DNA from: an uncultured Geobacter sp.
Lineage (GTDB): Bacteria; Desulfobacterota; Desulfuromonadia; Geobacterales; Geobacteraceae
Direction: 5' to 3'
Assembly (NCBI GenBank): GCA_937886325.1
Contig: CALABV010000202.1
Span: 1-6,982 of the forward strand
Length of the DNA: 6,982 bases
Part shown: positions 6,365 through 6,982 of the stretch, piece by piece
Layout of the letters: every line of letters starts with the position of its first letter
Numbering within the stretch: the first letter of the stretch is position 1
Notes under the pieces: model-generated
What the model was told of the DNA's origin: nothing
The model's database searches: none
The model's input: the letters and a program-made list of their open reading frames with translations, nothing else
Position numbers and translations under genes: made by a program

Positions 6365-6422
6365 GTCCCGTTCCGCCGGAAATCCCGGATGGAGCATCCG
6401 TCTCGTTTTCGGACAACGGGAC
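6365..6422 (+). other. Nested stem-loop in the yedF leader
   Basis: GTCCCGTT (6365-6372) pairs perfectly with AACGGGAC (6415-6422). Inside, CGGATG (6386-6391) pairs with CATCCG (6395-6400) around a GAG loop, and CCGGAAA/TTTTCGG (6376-6382 with 6406-6412) can pair with one bulged base. The helix ends 25 bases before the ribosome site of yedF. It is not a known riboswitch that I recognise, and there is no U-run directly after it to make it a standard terminator. Confidence 0.4.
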
Positions 6423-6447
6423 ATGATACCCGCGACACACATATAGT

Positions 6448-6455
6448 GAGGAGGA
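6448..6455 (+). promoter_or_regulatory. Ribosome binding site of yedF
   Basis: GAGGAGGA ends five bases before the ATG at 6461. It is close to the ideal Shine-Dalgarno sequence and fixes this start. Confidence 0.85.
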
Positions 6456-6460
6456 TTCCC

Positions 6461-6982
6461 ATGAAGATTATAGACTGCAGAAACATGGCCTGCCCGGCGC
6501 CGGTGATAACCACCAAACGGGCACTGGAAGAGGCGGGAGACGAAACCGTCCAGGTCATCGTGGATGACGGAGCTCCCCGCGAAAACGTGACCCGCTTTGC
6601 CGCGGGCCGAGGCTATACCGTCCTGGAGGCGCCTTTCGAAAACGGCTTTGCGCTGACCATCGGATGCGGTGAGACAGCTTCCGCAGAGCAGACAACGGAA
6701 TCGACGCCGGTGCGAAAAGCCGTCATCCTCGTCACCTCGAATCAGCTCGGAAACGGCGCCGAAGAACTGGGGTGTCTGCTGATGAAGAATTTCATCATTA
6801 CCCTCCTCGATCTGGAACGGTTGCCGGACCGGATGCTGTTCCTCAATTCCGGCGTACTGCTCACCACGGAAGGATCCGAGGTACTGGAGGCGCTTGAAGC
6901 CCTCGGCAACCGGGGCGTGGAGATCCTGTCATGCGGGGTATGCCTCGATTTCTACCACAAGAAGGAATGCCTGAAGGTCGGG
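6461..6982 (+). CDS. yedF: Selenium metabolism protein YedF (partial, 3' end beyond window)
   Basis: YedF is a cytosolic two-domain protein found with selenium-utilisation genes; its exact reaction is not settled. The N-terminal domain (about 1-70) is TusA-like, with DCRNMACPAPV, including the CPxP motif at C11 that corresponds to the sulfur/selenium-carrying cysteine of TusA. A linker (about 71-84) rich in Thr, Ser and Glu leads to a DsrE-like domain (86-174) with VILVTSNQLG and a cysteine cluster SCGVC (C158, C161) plus C170. The 174 codons seen are probably most of the protein, and only the C-terminal end is missing. The ATG at 6461 follows a strong ribosome site. It is divergent from tRNA-Sec, and this neighbourhood supports a role in handling selenium for selenoprotein or selenouridine synthesis. 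Other selenium genes may follow to the right. Confidence 0.93.
   Translation, partial: MKIIDCRNMACPAPVITTKRALEEAGDETVQVIVDDGAPRENVTRFAAGRGYTVLEAPFENGFALTIGCGETASAEQTTESTPVRKAVILVTSNQLGNGAEELGCLLMKNFIITLLDLERLPDRMLFLNSGVLLTTEGSEVLEALEALGNRGVEILSCGVCLDFYHKKECLKVG

Larger units (their letters stand above)
6126..6460. other. Intergenic region between divergent tRNA-Sec and yedF
   Basis: These 335 bases hold no convincing gene; the short frames across them lack a recognisable protein and overlap the tRNA or yedF. The stretch must contain divergent promoters. It also holds a small hairpin CGTTG/CAACG (6152-6166), an AATCT/AGATT repeat (6290-6303) and a nested stem-loop at 6365-6422 in the yedF leader. 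Confidence 0.6.

Noticed and set aside
6255..6558. Short minus-strand frames (61 and 77 aa) upstream of and over the start of yedF
   Set aside because: They have no recognisable protein features, overlap the clear yedF start, and show no convincing ribosome sites.

Overview
The window suggests a selenoprotein-making, moderately GC-rich bacterium. The Geobacter/Desulfuromonadales part of the delta-proteobacteria (Desulfobacterota) fits best, from the tRNA-Sec next to yedF, the style of the proteins and the abundant CGTAGGGGCGA-type palindromic repeats. This assignment is inference.

Layout. From the right edge leftward: a partial yedF (+, 6461 to the edge), a 335-bp intergenic stretch, and a selenocysteine tRNA (-, 6028-6125) with its own intrinsic terminator (about 5966-5994). 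Beyond that lies a leftward operon of type I restriction-modification genes: hsdR (5830-3026), hsdS (2159-732) and a small PD-(D/E)XK nuclease-like gene (745-50). No hsdM is present. It cannot lie between hsdR and the tRNA, so it is either left of position 1 or elsewhere in the genome.

The most striking feature is between hsdR and hsdS. An element of about 870 bp carries a REP-associated tyrosine transposase (RAYT, 2914-2342) and six REP-like palindromes arranged as three inverted pairs. It is bracketed by a perfect 20-bp direct repeat (2156-2175 and 3026-3045). The repeat holds the last six codons and stop of hsdR, and also the ribosome binding site and first bases of the GTG start of hsdS. 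Deleting one repeat plus the element restores a compact junction in which hsdR and hsdS overlap by GTGA. The element therefore entered a translationally coupled junction and duplicated just enough sequence to leave both genes intact. One REP pair lies in frame inside the transposase gene itself.

How the genes work together. HsdR (translocase/nuclease) and HsdS (DNA recognition) would act with an unseen HsdM as a restriction-modification complex. The third gene is probably an accessory defence nuclease, but its role is unproven. tRNA-Sec and YedF both belong to selenium metabolism. The restriction genes sit at the 3' end of the tRNA-Sec gene, a usual kind of site for acquired islands, but no att duplication is visible.
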